Source: Nepenthes gracilis (Eukaryota; Streptophyta; Magnoliopsida; Caryophyllales; Nepenthaceae). Taken from it: a stretch of 64,000 nucleotides of DNA. A model generated the notes under the pieces. That model saw nothing but the letters and a program-made list of their open reading frames with translations. It searched no databases and had not been told where the DNA came from. Positions 24,121-35,599 of this stretch are shown here, piece by piece. Numbering within the stretch: the first letter of the stretch is position 1; each line of letters opens with the position of its first letter. The translations under genes and the position numbers were made by a program. The stretch covers positions 7,868,001 through 7,932,000 of the forward strand of contig BSYO01000003.1 of NCBI GenBank assembly GCA_033239525.1, written 5' to 3'.

Positions 24121-25389
24121 GAATGAAAGCTCATTAACGCTAGTATCAAGAAATAAGTGTCCAATATAGCCCTCTTCTTTAATGATCTCCAAGACTAAGG
24201 AGAACGGAAAAGAAGTGCCTAACACTTCTACATATCCTCCTTAGCCTTCAAGACCACACGAGCCACATTGCCACACCCATCATTGAGACCCCGAGGCCTT
24301 TATTAACCAACCTAAGCTTACCAACCAACTAGAATATTGGATAGTAAAAAACAAGGCCAGTCTAACCATCCTTGACCATTACCAAAAACCTTAGGTGAAG
24401 AGAGAGAAAAAACTATTGAATTTGAAGGAGCCTCTTCTAAGGGGAGAAGAAAAGAAGTAGAGTTAGTTGAATGCTCTCAGATGAGGGAAAGGCCATCGTT
24501 GAGGCAATATTGACAGAGTTAAAATATCGCACTTTAGTTTCAATACTTGGACAAACCTAAAGATTAAACTTCCTAATTAATTGACTAACCTCATAAAGGA
24601 ACAAAATTACAAAATTTAGTAACATAGATGTTTGAAAGATAGCTTTTTAAAAATTATTTTTAATATATTTTTATTAACATAGTATTTAATTCATCTATTC
24701 ATACTAATAAATTTATATAAAATTAAATAAATTAATAAATATTAAATAATTTAAATATATTTAAAAAATAATAAAATATATTCCTTAAATATTTCTAGAT
24801 CACTTAGATACTACGGGAGAATGATAGTACAGCTAACGATTTGGACCGAAGAAGGATATCTTAGAAAGATAATGGAGTTAGATCTAATAAAAATACTTTT
24901 TTTCCAGTTAGCTTTTACTTTGTATGTAATTTTTCTCAAAAAAATTAAACTTATTCATCTTTTTTTTATAAGTAATCTAAATATATAATAAGTAAAATAT
25001 ATATATACAAAATAAGATATCCAAATAAAAACTCTACGCCTTGAAGGTACAAAATGTCCAAATAGTAACAACAAAGAGCCTCATAATTATTAAAGGTCAA
25101 GGGAACCCAAAAAAAAAACTAAAAAATAAGCATTATGTAATGCTGACAGATCCAAAAGCTTTGATTGATCTTGGGCATGATCCACATTCTGTATCAAAGG
25201 CAAACACCATTGTTTTTAGATACGGTGAGACTAAGCAGCCATAAGTATCGTATGGAGCTTGTCCTTGACACGATAAAAAACCATATTGATGTAATGCTTT
25301 GCACCCGGAACCGACATGTTAGATTTTTAGTCATTTTCTTATGGGTAGCTCAACAAATAGAAAGTCATTAGAGAATTTGCACGAGACTT
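24121..25389. other. Intergenic DNA with one curious short plus frame
   Basis: Mostly AT-rich. A plus-strand frame at 25041-25244 has a Lys-rich start, then LIDLGHDPHSVSKANTIVF and RYGETKQP before a stop at 25242-25244. The second half has amino-acid composition and codon use like real protein. I do not recognise it. It sits right before Copia-type LTR 2 and could be the tail of a captured or element-encoded protein. Confidence 0.3.
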
Positions 25390-26258
25390 ATGCAATGATC
25401 TAAATGTTCCGCGCACTTCGCACGTGCGGAAAGCGGCCGAAGGAAGTCGATCAACCGGGCAGCAGGAGGCCGGCCAATAGGCTTCGGCTGGCCGGATGAA
25501 AGAAGAAGCTGACCAGGGAAGCCAGCCAGTTGAGAGGAGACCGATTAAGAGCAGTCAGGCCAGTGTGGTCAAGTTGGGATGAGGCTGAATGAAGAGACAG
25601 ACCGAGGGTGCTGATGCGAAGGGGTGATTAGGTAACGTTAGTTCAAAGAGGACGACATGGCAGAGCTTGTAGACAATTTTACAAAGTAGGCACCAAACTT
25701 TACAGAGTAGGTAGATGACTTTGCAAAGTAGGCATAAAACTTTGCAGAGTAGGTAACAAACTTTGTACAATAGGTAATTGACTTGTAGAGTATACACAAT
25801 TTATAAAAAAGTATAAAAACTGGTGAAAGTACAGAAAATGACAAAGTTTGCGTGACAAATCTTCTGCAAAATTAGGTTATGTGAGCAGGTGGAATATTAG
25901 TCAGGCATCATTATAAAGAGTACCAGATGCTTCAGAGTTAAGCGTGGAACTGAGTAAAAATGAAGTACAGAAGAGAGTCTCTGCCTTTTACTATTTACCA
26001 CCACACTTTGTAAAATTAGAGAGTAGAGAGCGTTGTAAGTAAGTTAATGAGGTTTCCTTACTCTTACTCTGAAGTTTCTTGCTCTATCTCGAGTCGATTA
26101 TAGGTACTTTGTCCCGATAGTTTGTATAACCAAATTTTATATCGTAGAGATTCTGCAAATTTTATTTCATAGTTTTTTTCTTGGTTAAAAATAATTTTTC
26201 ACGTTAAAAAATCATTGTGCATTCTTGTATCTTTTGTGTTCATATTCTTGGTGGTTGA
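25390..26258 (+). mobile_element. Copia-type LTR remnant 2 (plus orientation)
   Basis: It shares with LTR 1 the order TTTCCTTACTCTTACTCT, GTATAACCAAATTTTATATCGTAGAG, TTTATTTCATAGTTTTTTTC, a CACGTTAAAAAA word and a T-rich end followed by GGTGG(T/C)TGATGGCTGACG. A TATA-like ATTATAAAGAG is at about 25910. The upstream half carries GGTCAA/TTGACC-like words (25440-25560), as in LTR 1, and the 21-bp array at 25678-25803. No partner LTR was found. The left edge is approximate. Confidence 0.45.
25678..25803. repeat. Six-unit minisatellite with an exact 21-bp period
   Basis: Units begin at 25678, 25699, 25720, 25741, 25762 and 25783, each exactly 21 bp. The consensus is TTTGCAAAGTAGGNANNAAAC. Odd and even units alternate CAAAG/CAGAG and GGCA/GGTA, which hints at a 42-bp higher-order unit. 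Because 21 is a multiple of three, the minus strand stays open and reads a 7-residue LLCKV-type repeat. As this is inside an LTR, I take that as accidental. Confidence 0.9.
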
Positions 26259-27060
26259 TGGCTGACGGGGGCTTCGGATTTTTTCGCCACGTCAAGTTAG
26301 GTGTATTTGGGTTGAACCCCAACACAACCTCCCCTAAAGACAATGTCGTTTTTGGCCTGCTAAATATTGTACACCGCAGCCATAAGCACGAGCCTACCGA
26401 ATTCCCATGAACCAATCATCAAATTACTATTCACATCCACTTTTGCAGCATAAATGACTCCAAACACGGTTGAAAAAGGAGCATCCAAAGAACAAGTGCT
26501 TGTGGAACTCCTGCATGCACCCCCACATAGGGAACAAATGGGGTTACATCCAGTGAAGCCATGCACACGGTCATGCAGCCCAAGCCTACCCCAAATGGCC
26601 TGCCGCCCAAGCCTAACCCAAATGGCCTGCTAAAGAACAAAAAAATAAGAGAGAATTCTCTTCAAAGCCCAAACCGACTCCCGAACCTTCACCCCCTCGG
26701 GTTAGATCATTTTCCAAGCAAACTTAGCACTGATGACCCATCAGCTTTCGAGACTCAAAAGGCCTTGTCCCAAGCTGATGGATTCAAGTTATACGATGGA
26801 ATATTCAACATAACATCGTTTATCACTGGATCGTGCTCATTCAACCACATTCACTAGTCACCAAAAATAATATGCTCCACCCGAGTACCGATGAGAAAGA
26901 TGTGCATGTTGGATAAAAAAGAGTCATAACAATACTGAATTAGTATCCTTAGAGGGTTCCACCGATTTGTGCAAATGATGGTCGACATACGATAACCAAT
27001 AACATAGGAGACAAAGGGTCTAATTTCACTCCCGAGATTCACCATTTTCTTCAAAGCCTA
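26259..27060. other. Retroelement debris (LINE-like zinc-knuckle region on the minus strand)
   Basis: The minus frame at 26360-26566 reads a Cys-rich NPICSLCGGACRSS...CSLDAPF segment followed by VFGVIYAAKVDVNSN, similar in plan to the C-terminal zinc-knuckle region and tail of plant LINE ORF2. It is short and broken. Two 27-bp direct copies of CCCAAGCCTA(A/C)CCCAAATGGC lie at 26579-26632. The remainder is unassigned. Confidence 0.3.
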
Positions 27061-27445
27061 TGGTGCATTGTGAAGAACCTAAACGGTCAATAAATTAAAA
27101 AATATAATCAGATATTTTAATTTTTAAATATAAATTTTATATTATATTAAATTTTAACAAACTTTTTATCAAAAAATTTTATTTAACAGTTAAAATTAAA
27201 AATTAGGTGAACAAATAATTTAAATTAAATAGTTATTAAAATTATTTAATTTAATCTTAATAATTTATTTATTGAATTTTTAATCCTAATTGCTAGATAT
27301 ATGAAAGAACTTTCCCACTAGAAAAACCGTCACAACATCATTCTTATTTAATGTGTGACTTTTGTAGGAGGGATATGCCATATGTACTCCACCGATTTAC
27401 CATTCATATTCTCTGTATATACTTATGTTCCTACGGCCACTTCGT

Positions 27446-27613
27446 TGGGCCAGCCCAATGATCCGAGCCCATAAAATTAGTGGAATTTTCCAAAGTTTCT
27501 TTGTTTTCTGTGGGCTTTATGGGCCTTACATGGTAATATTTCTTTGGGCTTTGACTGGGCTTTCCATGAACTGGGTCAAACTCATATTTCGGATATTTGC
27601 ATAGTGGTGGGCC
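27446..27613. promoter_or_regulatory. Dense TGGGCY (site II) cluster without an adjacent gene
   Basis: Eight TGGGCC/TGGGCT elements on either strand lie within 170 bp, at about 27446, 27452, 27465, 27511, 27520, 27545, 27556 and 27608. This density is typical of TCP-bound promoters of constitutively expressed plant genes. The nearest coding-like DNA is dead retroelement sequence, so this may be an orphaned promoter or a promoter for an RNA I cannot see. Confidence 0.4.
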
Positions 27614-27834
27614 ACTTGAAGAGAGTGGGAAGATGGGACAAAAGAAAAGATGGCAATAGGTCAGACATGAATTGGAAAAAAAAAAAAATTCAAATTTAAA
27701 AATTTAACTCGTTATTGTTAACTCATAACTTGACCAAATTAAAATCGGCCTATTTAATCAATTTGATTTGACTGATTTATAATTTTATATGTACAAATTT
27801 ATTATGGATAGGCACTGTCATAAAATTAATCTGG

Positions 27835-28454
27835 ATTAATTTTTTGAGTTAGATATAGTCATAAATGAAAAAATCAGTTTGACTCGACTTAATTTGAATT
27901 ATATTTTTTTATAAAAGTATATTTTTATTTTAAAAAAATATAAAATATAAAATTTTATTTTGATAGATTATATTTTTATATAACTAATCATTTTCATTTA
28001 AATATTTTATAATAAAATATATAATTATAAAATATTTTATTCTAAATATTATAATTTTTTAAATGCCGTACATTTTTAAATTTTTTATGTAAACATAAAA
28101 TATTAAAATAAATTTACTAAAAATAAACAATATCCATCACTAACTGGAACAGTTCGACTCCTAAATGAATGTGGTTAAGGCAGTAGGCCTGGGTTATTGG
28201 GCCTTGTCTAGCATTACTTAATTTATTGATTATAAACTTTTATATAAATTCAATATATATTTGACCCGAATTTAGTTTTAATCATGTCTACTATAAGCTA
28301 TAAATTTAACTCACAATACCAGAGGTTGAAAAATAGCCTACTAAATCAAAAAAACCAACCCATCGCGCGCAAGACCGTAGTGTTCGAAGTCCCGGAGCCG
28401 GTCCTCAGTCCATACAAGATGTGGTGAAGCTTGAAATAAAACTCAATACATAAC
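27835..28454. repeat. Direct repeat, left copy, flanking the gypsy fragment
   Basis: From ATTAATTTTTTGAGTTAG to AACTCAATACATAAC it matches the right copy (31455-32005) with the same order throughout, at roughly 90% by eye. It includes GTGGTTAAGGCA(G/T)TAGGCC(T/C)GGGTTATTGGGCC. This copy differs by a GC-rich insertion of about 77 bp (28349-28426) between CTACTAAATCA and AAGCTTGAAATAAAAC. The ends are not TG...CA, so these are not ordinary LTRs. Confidence 0.8.
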
Positions 28455-31454
28455 AATTTAGTGACCCACCGTCTGCTCGGAGTGTGAATGGTCCGGTTTA
28501 AGAGTGTCTTGAGGGTAAGTGAATAGTTTGCACGAGGAAGTGTGTGCGATTTCAAATTTCTTGATGGCCTCGATTTCTGAGAACTCTGTATATACGTAGA
28601 GGCACCTTGTAGTCAGAGGCACCTTGTAATCGAGCTAATTTGTTTCTTGAAGAAGGCAATGGGGTGTCCCGTTTGGAGTAACATAGCACCAATGCCCCGT
28701 CCAAATGCATCTGTTTGGATGGTAGATGGTTTGAAAAAGTCCTACACACCACTAAAACCGTGAACAAGAGGCATCCTTCCTCAACAGCTACGTGAGTGGC
28801 ATAGCGATTTGGGCATATCGGGCGACAAATCGGCGATAGTATCCCAAGCCCAAAATCCCTTTTGTTTGACAGTGGTTGGTGTTGGCTACGCTCAAACAAT
28901 GTGTCCCAGTGCTGATCGATGTTTGCCCAAACTTGCATTTGCTTTGCGCTTAACATAAAAAATCTGGTCTCGAGAATCGGAGGACTCGAGCCACATGATC
29001 ACAATCTTGTTCCCAAAGAATCAAAATGTCGTCAAAGAACACTAGCACAAATTTTCGAGAACAGGGAAAATGTTATTCATTTCTTTGTTTGAAGGGCGCG
29101 TTGATGTCCAAAAGGCATTACTAAGAACTCATAGTCACCTTCATGTGTTCTCGTCGTCTTATGGATATCGGTGGAAATGGTATCCAAAGAAATCCGGCCG
29201 AGAACACCCGTGCCCCAGATCCAAGAGCTCATCCACGGTTGGAATGGGGAACCGGTCTTTGATTGTGTTTGAGAGTTTAGTCCACACAAAAAACGCCAGC
29301 TACCATTTTTTTCTTAACCAACAAAACTGGAGAGGAGAAGGGGTTGTTTCGAATTATTCCTTAGGGTTTTCAACGATAGGGCTTAACATTCAAGGGTTCG
29401 GTTTGTGGTTTGAGAGGAATGCAATGATCAGTGGAGCGTGGTGATGGTAGGTCGTGTGGCAGTTCAAAAATATCGGCGAAGGAATTGATAATTTGGGTGA
29501 GCGTTTGGATGATCAGTGGATATGTGGCTAATGTAAGCGTGGGGAAATCCAGTGGACTCGAATGCTGGGAGAGATCTTCCGTAGGCAAGATAGTGAGCTG
29601 GAAATAGGAGGCCCTTTTGGGTGGATTTAGCCCTGGCCCCAAAGATGGTTACATCCTCCTTGCGAATGTGCCAGTGATCGATAGTCAAATACCACCGGCC
29701 TATTGTGGGCTTGCCATTGGACTCCCAAGACCAAATCAGCTCAGATGGGTAACAAATAAAGTTGAAAAGAAAGCAAACTTGTCCCAGGGTGACTTCCACC
29801 TTGAACAGGCCCTTCACATCTCGAGGAAGCCCCATTTCCCCTTTGTAACATTCTGACAAGAAGATTCAATGGGGAGGATTGTTGTTTGTAGGAAATTATG
29901 AGTGGAACCAATGAGGATGACCACAGCTGTCCCGAGATGGAGCCTTGCAACCGTTGGAGGGAATAAAATGTCCTTCTAGTGCATGAGAGAGATATTGGGA
30001 ATGGATTACCGGCAAGGTAGGTCGGGTTCGTGGGGAAGATCAATCACGGGGGCCTCGGCCTCCAAATTCTCAGCTGGGCAAAGCACCTCCTTCCTCCTCG
30101 CTAACATACACAGAATTTAGATGGGCTTCATCGCGGATTAAAAAACAAAGCGACCATTTCCCGAGGGGGTCAATTTTTTTATGGGTAGTGGCGCGAGAAT
30201 GGGTTTTACCGTCACGGTGCCCGAAATGTCCAAAAGCCAAGATACGAGACGCCTCCAATATTTTCCCAATTGCATCGGGTAGATGGTTTTTGGTATGTCG
30301 TCCTTCGGGCCCGAGATGAAGCAATTGGAGCAGATTAGTGGTTGATAAGCCGGGATCGTGTTGAATATCCTCCATCATGTAAGCATCATGGTTCCTTGCC
30401 TTGTGCTTATGAATGGAGCTCGAGGGCTTTGGAAAAATCCTCCGTTGGTTAACTAGCCGGTGGCGTGCATCCACATCCACTGAGCGCGGTACCACCGACA
30501 TGGTGACACATGCCACCATCAATTTACAATCGAGATGGAGTGCCATGAAACAAGAAGAAACGTTGAATCTAGAAGAGCCACCCGAGGACATTTTCATCGG
30601 TGAAGAAGGGCGATTCGCTTTGGGTAAAAGCGAATGGAGGTGGAGATTTGTGTGGCGTTGGAAGGTGCCGATAGTAGAGTAAGGGTTTGAGGGTTTGGAG
30701 TTGTCGCTGAAGCAATTGAAAAAGGAGATGGAGTGGGTAAGAGTGGCGGATTTGATGTGGGTAGAGATTGGCGTTCCAGGCGAATTAGGGATTGGCGCAT
30801 CTCAGTGAGGGTTTGCTGTAGTTCGCTGACGGAGTGTTGGATTTGGTCGGTGGTGGTGGAAAGGGCGGTGATGTGGTCTGCATGTTTCCTCTATTCCTGC
30901 TGGATGCTCGCAATGGCTTCCTCATGCGCCCGGTACCTCGTCGTCATTCCCTCCGTCATTTGTCTCAATGAGAGCACCAATAATGTTGCAACCAGGCCGA
31001 TTCTGCCGTTCTAGGTCTCTCGCACTCAGGTGATGCCAGAGTTAGGGTATAAGTGGGGAGGGGGAGTTCTGGGAGAAGGGAAAGACGACAATGAACAGTT
31101 GGAAAAAGGAAAAGTTCAAGAGATAGAGAGAGAGAGAGAGAAGACAAGAGGCAGAGAATTGAATGTGTATTCTTCTCTTTTCCATATTTTGCCTGGCCAG
31201 TATATACTGCTAGTTAAGCAGTTCAGCCACGGGCTTAACAGAAAAGCCAACGTACGTGTATACCAATATACCAATATTCTAACAATATCCTGTAAATGTA
31301 ATATATGCCAATATCCGGTAAATGTAATTAAATGTAATAAAATAGCTATATGTAGTCCCGATATTTTTGTGGAGGCTGTGCTGTGCTCGAGCTTTTGCAG
31401 TTTCTTGGCTGTAGCGGTGGTGCCGGAGTATCAGCTACAATGAGATCGATAACA
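28455..31454 (-). mobile_element. Truncated Ty3/gypsy element with gag and part of pol (minus strand)
   Basis: On the minus strand: an LTR-like leader (TGTTAGAATATTGG at 31284; TATA word CAGTATATACTGG; CT-rich stretch to about 31090). A gag-like start follows near 30985 (MTEGMTTRYRAHEEAIASIQ; coiled-coil-like, Gln-rich). The reverse transcriptase start is near 29460 (DHCIPLKPQTEPLNVKPYRY). Later RT and RNase H pieces end near 28460 with TLLNRTIHTPSRRWVTKLL. Stops and frameshifts occur in every block. The C-terminal RNase H and the integrase are missing: the element breaks exactly at the left direct repeat. The RT start resembles chromovirus-type gypsy elements, but this is not certain. Confidence 0.75.
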
Positions 31455-32005
31455 ATTAATTTTTTGAGTTAGATATAATCATAGATGAAGTACTCAGTTT
31501 GACTCGACTCAATTTGAATTATATTTTTTAAAAAAATATATTTTTATTTTAAGTAAATATTAAATTTAAAATTTTATTTCAATAGTTTATATTTTTATAT
31601 AACTAATTATTTTTATGTAAATATTTTACATTAAAATATATAATTATAAAATATTTTATTCTAAATATTATAATTTTTAAAATTCTGCACATTTTTAAAT
31701 TTTTCATGTAAATATAAAATGTTAAAGTAAATAAACTAAAAATAAACAATATCCATCGCTAACCGAAACAGGCCCAATTCGACTCCCAAATGAATGTGGT
31801 TAAGGCATTAGGCCCGGGTTATTGGGCCTTGTCTAGCATAACTTAATTTATTGATTATAAATTTTTATATAAATTCAATATATATCTGACCCGAATTTAG
31901 TTTTAATCATGTCTTCTATAAGCTATAAATTTAACTCACAATACTACAGGTTGAAAAATAGCCTACTAAATCAGGTTAAGCTTGAAATAAAACTCAATAC
32001 ATAAC
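31455..32005. repeat. Direct repeat, right copy, flanking the gypsy fragment
   Basis: Same unit as 27835-28454 but without the GC-rich insertion. It begins ATTAATTTTTTGAGTTAG and ends AACTCAATACATAAC. Directly after it the two flanks diverge (ACTATCTTTG here, AATTTAGTGACC after the left copy). It has no coding capacity and is strongly A+T-rich. Confidence 0.8.
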
Positions 32006-32995
32006 TATCTTTGTTCTCCTAATTAAATATTTGATAGTATCAATATAGCTTATAGTCAATTAACTTAACAATACAATTTAATAATAAAATCTAAATTTAT
32101 AGTTTATTAAATATACATTAGCTTATTAAATAAGAATACAAATATTTTAAAATTTAAATTTATAAGATTTGTGAAATATTCACGATTCATTAAATACTGA
32201 GTAACTTGAGAAATTATTAAATTGATTTAATTAAAAATATCAAAATTATAAAATTATCAACTTGAGAAAAAATAATCTATATATCATGATCGTATTTGGG
32301 TTAAGGCATAGTAAACTTATATCTAACGTGAAGTTTTGAATTTTATACAATTTCAAGTCCACATCTGATCAACAGAAAAATTTCAATCAAATCGTGTTGG
32401 GTTGCCACGAATATGTCCGAGTTTAAAATTTTTTGTAATCTCTAAAATCTAAATTCATATATACTGTCAACCATTATTCTCTCCCGATTAAATATGCCGA
32501 ACAAAAAATAAATAAGACAACCAACTGTACAAGTTACCATTAAATTTTTAGAGATTATATCTCTCAATTAAGAAAAAAAAAATTTCATGAGATACTATGT
32601 CTGAATAATTTTCAATATAATAAGATTGAGTTACAAAGTAACCACTTCAAATAAGTCCATTTATAATCACAACACTTGTGAATAATTAATTACTACTATC
32701 CCCAACCCTCATAATGATTGAATAAAAGAATATCACAAGAAAATAAATAACCAACTGATTCTATATTCTATAACAGAAGTTGAAATAATGGTTGAACTTG
32801 GTAAATGGTATGATTCAAATTAGACCTCAAATGTGTATTCAAATATTTTCATTCTTATCTTTTCTACTTTCTCGCAATTCTTGTAACGCTCATTGTATAA
32901 AATGAATATCATAATTAACCTAAAAATTAGATTGTGATTTTTTACAACAATTTTAGCACATGAGTGCCTGTCATATGCGCATTAAACACTGACCC
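32006..32995. other. AT-rich intergenic DNA, nothing recognised
   Basis: No open frame or motif stands out. Some poly(A) and AT runs are present. It is probably decayed spacer between the gypsy and Copia relics. Confidence 0.5.
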
Positions 32996-32999
32996 TACT

Positions 33000-34400
33000 A
33001 ACAGCCCATAGTACATACGTATTTTAGTAGTGCATGTTAAACCTTTTAGGTTCATATTAGGCAATAATTTTCCACTAATGTCGGCTAATGTGCTCATCAT
33101 AGGCTGATCACCTGTGCTGCTCTAATACTTCTTTTCGAGCAATTCTCGAACAAATATCAAGCAAATCCACTAGATAATATATTCAATTGAGTATGGGATT
33201 TAAAAATAATGACTCAAAATCTAATAAATTTATTTTCACAATCATGTGGGACCACCTCACATCTTCGATGACCAATGTACCCCATAGAAATTTTCCCTCC
33301 ACCAATGAGCAAGTGTTGAGTTTCACAAAATTGAACGATACCGTCTCTCTCCATTTATATACCTACTACTACTCCCTTTAGGCACCTTCACACTGATATG
33401 ATCACTCTTCTTGGCATTGCTATTGAAAATCAAAGCCTCAATCAAATACCAATTTGAATGATTTCTTTCTCATACCACAATCGAATAGCCTTTGGTGAAC
33501 ATCCATTGACCTTTACTTGAAAATTTTTTCATCATTAAAATTAATCATTGAAATTAAATTAAATTGAACTGAACATCTAGTGCATGCTAACATGAGCCTA
33601 ATCTCATTGCTTGTATGTAAGCAAATGTCTCCAATACAAACTACTTTTGGCGAGCCATCATTCCCTATTTCTAATACATCATAAGTTTAAAGCGTCTAAA
33701 ATTTGAAGAAACACTTCTTTGATGTCCCATGGAATGAGAACCTCCTATTTATTATCCAACTCATCCCATAACCTACGAAGTTTCACATCTTCTCTATATT
33801 AACAATAAGAAGGTTACTAGAGGTAGTGATATAAATTCGATCATTACCATCATAATCCCATTTCTCTTATCGTTCACTAGTTCCATCCTTTTTTTAACTT
33901 TCACTTGATGTGACTCTTTTTGTAATAATGGTATCACTTGACCACATTAAGCTTAGGCACACGGTGTCTTCTTTCTAAATTATTATCTTTGCTATCTCTT
34001 TCCATTGATCTTTTAGTCCATCGATTGTTAGTATAGATCAAGACACTCAATTATCTCAAAACATCATCACTTTCCCTCTGCTAAAACACATTCATAAATA
34101 ATGAAGTAATAACCTTATCTAAATTGAGCATGTGTTCCCCGAATACTTAGTGTTGTCATAATATAATCATAAGAGTTTGACAATATAGTTAACAATACAA
34201 ACATCTTGTTCTCCTCCTTGATCTTCTCATCAAATTTGGACATTTGCATCAATATGTTGCTAAACTCATCCAAATACTTCTCAAGACTCATGCATTTTGT
34301 TTATCAAAGGCTATAAAATCGTTTCTTTAAGTGCAATCTTGTCATTAAAGTCTTAAATTTGTATTATCCATCAAACTTTATTTATACTTTTATTATATTT
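33000..34400 (-). pseudogene. Copia-type gag relic (minus strand)
   Basis: At 34330-34150 the minus strand reads DKIALKETI, then SLEKYLDEFSNILMQMSKF, then DEKIKEENKMFVLL and LSNSYDYIMTTLS, with frame changes. This is the UBN2-type gag order of plant Copia elements. Near 33910, YHYYKKSHIK is the decayed zinc knuckle (expected C..C...GH). Cysteines are lost and stops are frequent. Further down, to about 33000, the similarity is too weak to name. Confidence 0.6.
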
Positions 34401-35515
34401 GATAAGCCAATTACCTCCTAAAAAGTAGTATACAGAAGAAATAACCTAATTTTATAATTTATTAAGTCTCTAATATCTTGCCACTCTTTATCTAATAATT
34501 TGTTTAGTTTGCCAGACTTCTTTCTCATTGTTTTAATTGTTCCTTATAAATTTAAATATTTCTCATTTTTTTTTCAAAATAACAAAATTATTTTTTCTAT
34601 TAAATTGTTCAATGAAAAATGGCAAACTTCTTAATGATAAAGTAATTTCAATGTTGTTTCCAAGAGTTTAATCACCATAAATTTGACACACTAATACCAC
34701 TTCAGGGTATTACTAGAAGCCTACTCACTAATATAACTTGTTGGGATTCTAATGATACAATAAAACTTGAATCCCCAACCATTGTCCCCTCTTCTCTTTC
34801 GATTAATCAAAAGGTTTAAAAATTTGCAATGTAACCAATTATATAAATTACAATTATATAAATTACATAGTAAATTTTGTATGGAAACCCTTATCGACTA
34901 ATAAAAAAATATGAGATGTTATGTCGAAATAATTAACTCTATAATGATATTTAATTATAAATAATCCATCTAAGTAAACCGATTTATAATATGTGTAAGG
35001 AATTAGTTAATACTAATCTAAATATACCTAACAGCCGAATAATCTAAGAAAATGAACAATCAATCGGTTATATGTTTTATGACTAAAGTTAAATCAACAC
35101 GCTCAAACTTAGCGAAGATGGAACTCGAATCAAATTTCAAAGAGGTGCCTAAATCTTTATATTTCTTTTTTCTCTTTTCATGGGATGTTCTTTATGAGCA
35201 TCCGTTGTGCACATATCAAACGCAACCCCTCTAATAAAGTACACACATGCTCCTTTCAGACATGTATCAACGAAAACATGTTGACACATATATCTACATA
35301 CATGCTTTTTACACATATGTGCCTTTCAGGCATACATAAAGCCCTGAATTTTTTGCCCATGTTGACACATGTATCCATCATATGTCATTCCTGATCTTTC
35401 ACATTACTAAAATTATTTACTTGAGCAACTCATTGCACCAATATTAAATAAACTATTAGATAATATGTATAGTTAGTGGAAGATCCTAAAAATTTCAAAA
35501 GTCAATAAGCAAAAA
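34401..35515. other. AT-rich spacer, no gene supported
   Basis: Two plus frames of 60-69 codons (35052-35394) overlap each other in different frames and carry no recognisable motif. The segment 35205-35390 repeats words such as GACACAT(G/A)TATC and CTTTCAG(A/G)CAT several times, a weak tandem repeat. Nothing else was found. Confidence 0.4.
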
Positions 35516-35596
35516 ATGAGAATGTCAGCTGTGTTGGTGGTGGTGGTGATGGCGGTGGTGGCTTTGGCTCTGGCAGGTGAGGGATGGGGTAGCTGA
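35516..35596 (+). CDS. Possible signal-peptide exon (26 codons), unconfirmed
   Basis: The frame MRMSAVLVVVVMAVVALALA followed by GEGWGS and a stop has the composition of a secretory signal peptide: a basic start, a 17-residue hydrophobic core and an ALA cleavage end. A potential donor, GGCAG|GTGAGG, lies exactly at the predicted cleavage point (35575/35576). So it could be exon 1 of a small secreted protein (for example an arabinogalactan-type peptide) whose next exon I could not find. It may also be chance: a (GGT)n tract gives Val/Ala runs easily. Confidence 0.2.
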   Translation: MRMSAVLVVVVMAVVALALAGEGWGS

Positions 35597-35599
35597 CAT

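Noticed and set aside
25555..25797. Minus-strand 80-codon frame with LLCKV heptapeptide repeats
   Set aside because: It is a by-product of the 21-bp period of a non-coding minisatellite in an LTR.
28385..28410. tRNA-like T-arm / SINE B-box (GTTCGAAGTCCCGG) in the 77-bp insert
   Set aside because: The box has one base too many for the consensus. There is no A-box at the right distance and no cloverleaf.
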